Shown here: positions 63,800-64,000 of the stretch, piece by piece | Layout: every line of letters starts with the position of its first letter | Numbering within the stretch: position 1 is the first letter of the stretch | From: Terebella lapidaria | Taxonomy: Eukaryota; Annelida; Polychaeta; Terebellida; Terebellidae | NCBI GenBank assembly: GCA_949152475.1 | Contig: OX424555.1 | Span: 73,051,499 to 73,115,498, forward strand | Reading direction: 5' to 3' | Length of the DNA: 64,000 nt | Notes under the pieces: model-generated | The model's input: only the letters and a program-made list of their open reading frames with translations | Databases searched by the model: none | What the model was told of the DNA's origin: nothing | Translations under genes and position numbers: made by a program

Positions 63800-64000
63800 T
63801 GCATGTTTTTGATAGGAAAAGTATGGGGGTCACCATACTAATTTTCCCTATGCAGGCATTCATATGAGTCCCGAACAGAAAATTTTACCTAAATTTGCTG
63901 AAATTTTGATGAAATTCACTGATATTACCAAATATGACAACTTATAACAGAAAAAACTAGCATGGTGACCCCCATATATCTTTCTAACAGGAACATGCAT
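63800..64000. repeat. Inverted repeat at the window edge
   Basis: 63800-63840 (GTGCATGTTTTTGATAGG through GTATGGGGGTCACCAT) is matched in reverse complement by 63958-64000. A 117-bp AT-rich loop lies between. The right arm runs off the window, so the element may be larger. Confidence 0.7.

Overview
This is a window of an AT-rich animal nuclear genome, most likely an aquatic invertebrate. The evidence is two spliced genes with GT-AG introns, a receptor guanylyl cyclase, a THAP-domain P-type transposase, a tRNA-derived SINE, DIRS-like and other retroelement fragments, and many satellites and inverted-repeat DNA elements. The phylum cannot be fixed from the sequence alone. Some repeats (the GGTTACCGGAC family and the array of short palindromes near 61.4-62.1 kb) look like families common in molluscs and other marine invertebrates, but that is recollection and was not searched.

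Layout. 1-26.8 kb: no host gene recognised. It holds decayed dispersed repeats, a 1,980 bp element with perfect CACAGTG heptamer ends and a 5-bp target duplication (869-2848, Transib/RAG-like), a minisatellite (3.0-3.7 kb), a pair of ~1 kb inverted arms 9 kb apart (7.1-8.1 and 17.2-18.3 kb), an hAT-type element with an 8-bp target duplication (9691-10634), two satellites back to back (11.85-13.65 kb), and a TA-flanked inverted-repeat element (21232-22632). 26.8-33.9 kb: a complete P-element-like transposon, 7,087 bp, with identical 35-bp terminal inverted repeats. It carries an apparently intact 865-residue THAP/RNase H-like transposase in eight exons on the minus strand. 33.9-47.3 kb: a SINE, a satellite-bearing inverted-repeat element, a truncated reverse transcriptase, a fold-back element and a diverged ~330 bp tandem repeat. 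47.3-60.8 kb: a complete membrane guanylyl cyclase on the minus strand (22 coding exons, 1,057 residues). Its first intron contains a decayed DIRS-like element between inverted repeats. 60.8-64 kb: the gene's upstream side, with an inverted-repeat element that contains a copy of neighbouring sequence.

The only host gene I can support end to end is the guanylyl cyclase. It has a signal peptide, ligand-binding ectodomain, one membrane span, kinase-homology domain without the catalytic loop Asp, a coiled-coil linker and a cyclase domain with every metal- and guanine-binding residue present. The rest of the window is mostly mobile DNA. The most notable parts are the intact P element and the CACAGTG-ended element, whose insertion boundary is confirmed by a related empty site inside the window (near 45.66 kb).
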